Shown: positions 38,933 through 39,975 of the stretch, one piece after another | Numbering within the stretch: the first letter of the stretch is position 1 | Layout of the letters: the number at the start of each line of letters is the position of its first letter | From: a virus | Reading direction: 5' to 3' (one strand) | Length of the DNA: 39,975 nucleotides | IMG/VR virus record: IMGVR_UViG_3300048828_000115 | Location: 1-39,975 of that record | Translations under genes and position numbers: made by a program | The notes under the pieces: model-generated | Seen by the model: only the letters and a program-made list of their open reading frames with translations | What the model was told of the DNA's origin: nothing | Database searches by the model: none

Positions 38933-39672
38933 TAATATGTTTCTCTAAATGTTAAGTAAGCTTCCATTTCTGCATCATCAGTGGCTATTGAACCATTTTC
39001 AACTCCACTTACATTAAGAATGTCTCCTTTTGAAAATGCTATACTTCCGTCCCAGCTTTTAAATGGAAAACTTCCAGTGTCTGCTGCGGTAAGTTGTACT
39101 CCTATTTGTGCTTGAAGTGAATAATTCGCCTGCACTGTTGTAGAAATGTTTGGTGAATTTAAAGTGTATAAGAATACAGTCCAAGTATCACCACCTACTA
39201 TGTTAACTGCAGTGTTGTGAATCCATTTTGTAGTCACATTCTCAAGTACACAATCAAAAGGAATTACAAATACAGAACTATTTGACGCTACAGGAGAAGC
39301 TGATGCTGCAAATTCTAAAGTGTCTCCAAATATTCCTGGGCTACCTCCAAATAAATTCTTCCATATTCCTGTCACAGTAATTCTATTATTAACCTGAGTA
39401 GATATTTGTATATTGTTATCATCAATTAAAGATACTTCAATATTGTTTCCTCCAGTAATATCAGAAAGATATTGGTTGCCTGCATCTGGACCACTTACGC
39501 CATCTAATGATAACTCAACCCCATTTGTTATAGAAACATGGTTTAATTCGTAAGTACTGTCAAGTTGTACTGGAGCTATTTGTATATTTTCCGCACCTTT
39601 ATATCCAACTACATAATCTATATCGCTTACTGTAGTTCCTAATACAAAATCACTAAATCTTTTATTTGCCAT
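38932..39672 (-). CDS. putative minor fibre/virion protein (246 aa)
   Basis: The N-terminus (MANKRFSDFVLGTTVSDIDY, then VVGYKGAENIQIAPVQL) looks like a shorter form of a phage tail-fibre attachment segment, comparable to SYPNQSPIEAEDYLIGT in the 1229-aa fibre. The middle (DITGGNNIEVSLIDDNNIQI) is repetitive beta. The C-terminal ~130 residues (FVIPFDCVLENVTTKW, DTWTVFLYTLNSPNIST, ending AEMEAYLTFRETY) resemble a beta module found at residues ~875-1028 of the large fibre. A secondary fibre, whisker or head decoration is likely. It is separated by only 20 nt from the 53-aa gene upstream. Role inferred. Confidence 0.55.
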   Translation of the reverse strand: MANKRFSDFVLGTTVSDIDYVVGYKGAENIQIAPVQLDSTYELNHVSITNGVELSLDGVSGPDAGNQYLSDITGGNNIEVSLIDDNNIQISTQVNNRITVTGIWKNLFGGSPGIFGDTLEFAASASPVASNSSVFVIPFDCVLENVTTKWIHNTAVNIVGGDTWTVFLYTLNSPNISTTVQANYSLQAQIGVQLTAADTGSFPFKSWDGSIAFSKGDILNVSGVENGSIATDDAEMEAYLTFRETY

Positions 39673-39692
39673 TTTTTATTTTTTTTATTTTA

Positions 39693-39854
39693 TTATGGGC
39701 AGGTTTCTGGTAACATTCTGCCGTTATTAGTTATGTTTATTTCTTGAACGCAGAATTCACCAAGCTCCGTTATTATAAAGCATAGTTCTGGTATGTTCTC
39801 GTTTCTTTTATCTTGAAATGGTATTCCATTTCCATTACCTATAGCTGTCCCCAT
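39693..39854 (-). CDS. small unrecognised protein (53 aa)
   Basis: A frame beginning MGTAIGNGNGIPFQDKRNEN, then IPELCFIITELGEFCVQEIN and ending RMLPETCP. Three Cys and alternating hydrophobic residues suggest a small beta structure. Its ATG overlaps the previous gene's stop (TAATG), the same coupling used throughout this cassette. No family recognised. Confidence 0.5.
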   Translation of the reverse strand: MGTAIGNGNGIPFQDKRNENIPELCFIITELGEFCVQEINITNNGRMLPETCP

Positions 39855-39975
39855 TATGCGTTTCTGCTTTTGCTTGCTTTATTATTTTCACCAAAACTTC
39901 TCATACCTCTAAGCTTAGTTGCAGCAACAGTTGTTCTGCCTGGGCTAGAAGTTTTCTTTTTCTTCTTTTCTTTAT
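39854..39975 (-). CDS. C-terminal part of a small basic protein (partial)
   Basis: An open frame enters from the right window edge and stops at 39854-39856. The visible ~40 residues are Lys/Arg/Ser/Thr-rich (KKKKTSSPGRTTVAATKLRG, then MRSFGENNKASKSRNA). The start lies outside the window. Composition matches the other small basic proteins of this cassette. It could be the end of another such protein. Confidence 0.5.
   Translation of the reverse strand, partial: KEKKKKKTSSPGRTTVAATKLRGMRSFGENNKASKSRNA

Noticed and set aside
1-39975. tRNA genes, integrase, insertion sequences, origin
   Set aside because: Gaps between genes are too small for most of these, and I saw no cloverleaf, recombinase motif, or terminal inverted repeats while reading. 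A dedicated scan was not possible.

Overview
The window is a virion-gene block of an AT-rich tailed phage, most likely a short-tailed (podovirus-like) phage of a marine Bacteroidota (Flavobacteriia-type) host. The evidence for a phage is a contiguous set of large terminase, portal, acidic scaffold candidate, major capsid protein, two adaptor/ring candidates, a very large tail protein, internal/ejection proteins, tail fibre, holin and amidase. No tape-measure-like gene is visible, while large internal-virion-type proteins are, which argues for a short tail. Host clues are strong AT bias, almost no Shine-Dalgarno sequences, and TAnnTTTG (-7 type) promoter elements in intergenic gaps. The sizes of terminase (~740 aa), portal (811 aa), capsid protein (494 aa) and cargo proteins resemble the structural block of crAss-like phages. 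That placement is inference and could not be tested here.

Layout, in the direction of transcription. Every confident gene is on the minus strand, so the order runs from high to low coordinates. (1) 39975-37238: a cassette of tiny genes, many Lys-rich, plus a 246-aa fibre-like protein, mostly joined by 1-nt TAATG or 4-nt ATGA overlaps. Nine of these are under 60 aa, and one more is cut by the window edge. (2) 37244-36229: lysis module with a two-segment membrane peptide, an N-acetylmuramoyl-L-alanine amidase and a GTA-type holin. (3) 36191-32265: coiled-coil protein and a 1229-aa tail fibre with a YadA-like beta-roll stalk and a C-type-lectin-like tip. (4) 32241-26510: small beta protein, GroES-like co-chaperonin, small-terminase candidate, large terminase, portal. 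(5) 26455-20945: scaffold, major capsid protein, a 250-aa unknown, two head-tail adaptor/ring candidates. (6) 20942-13373: 1478-aa tail-hub/stabilisation protein, a duplicated Cys-containing 584-aa protein, a 267-aa tail protein and a 175-aa unknown. (7) 13388-98: three internal (cargo/ejection) proteins, ending with a 3463-aa multi-domain giant of 10.4 kb.

The genes appear to work as one late programme: package DNA, build and fold the capsid, attach the tail, load cargo proteins, recognise the host and lyse it. Regulatory signals lie in the few gaps. There are four additional TAnnTTTG elements just upstream of genes (three sharing TATCTTTGTAAAA), a strong hairpin after the capsid gene, and a promoter-hairpin-terminator unit at 22935-23048 that could be a small RNA or an attenuated leader. 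No stretch longer than about 125 bases lacks a gene. I saw no tRNA, CRISPR array, integrase, reverse transcriptase or insertion sequence.

At the left edge the giant gene's stop overlaps the stop of a possible plus-strand reading frame. This may mark the boundary with an oppositely transcribed block outside the window.
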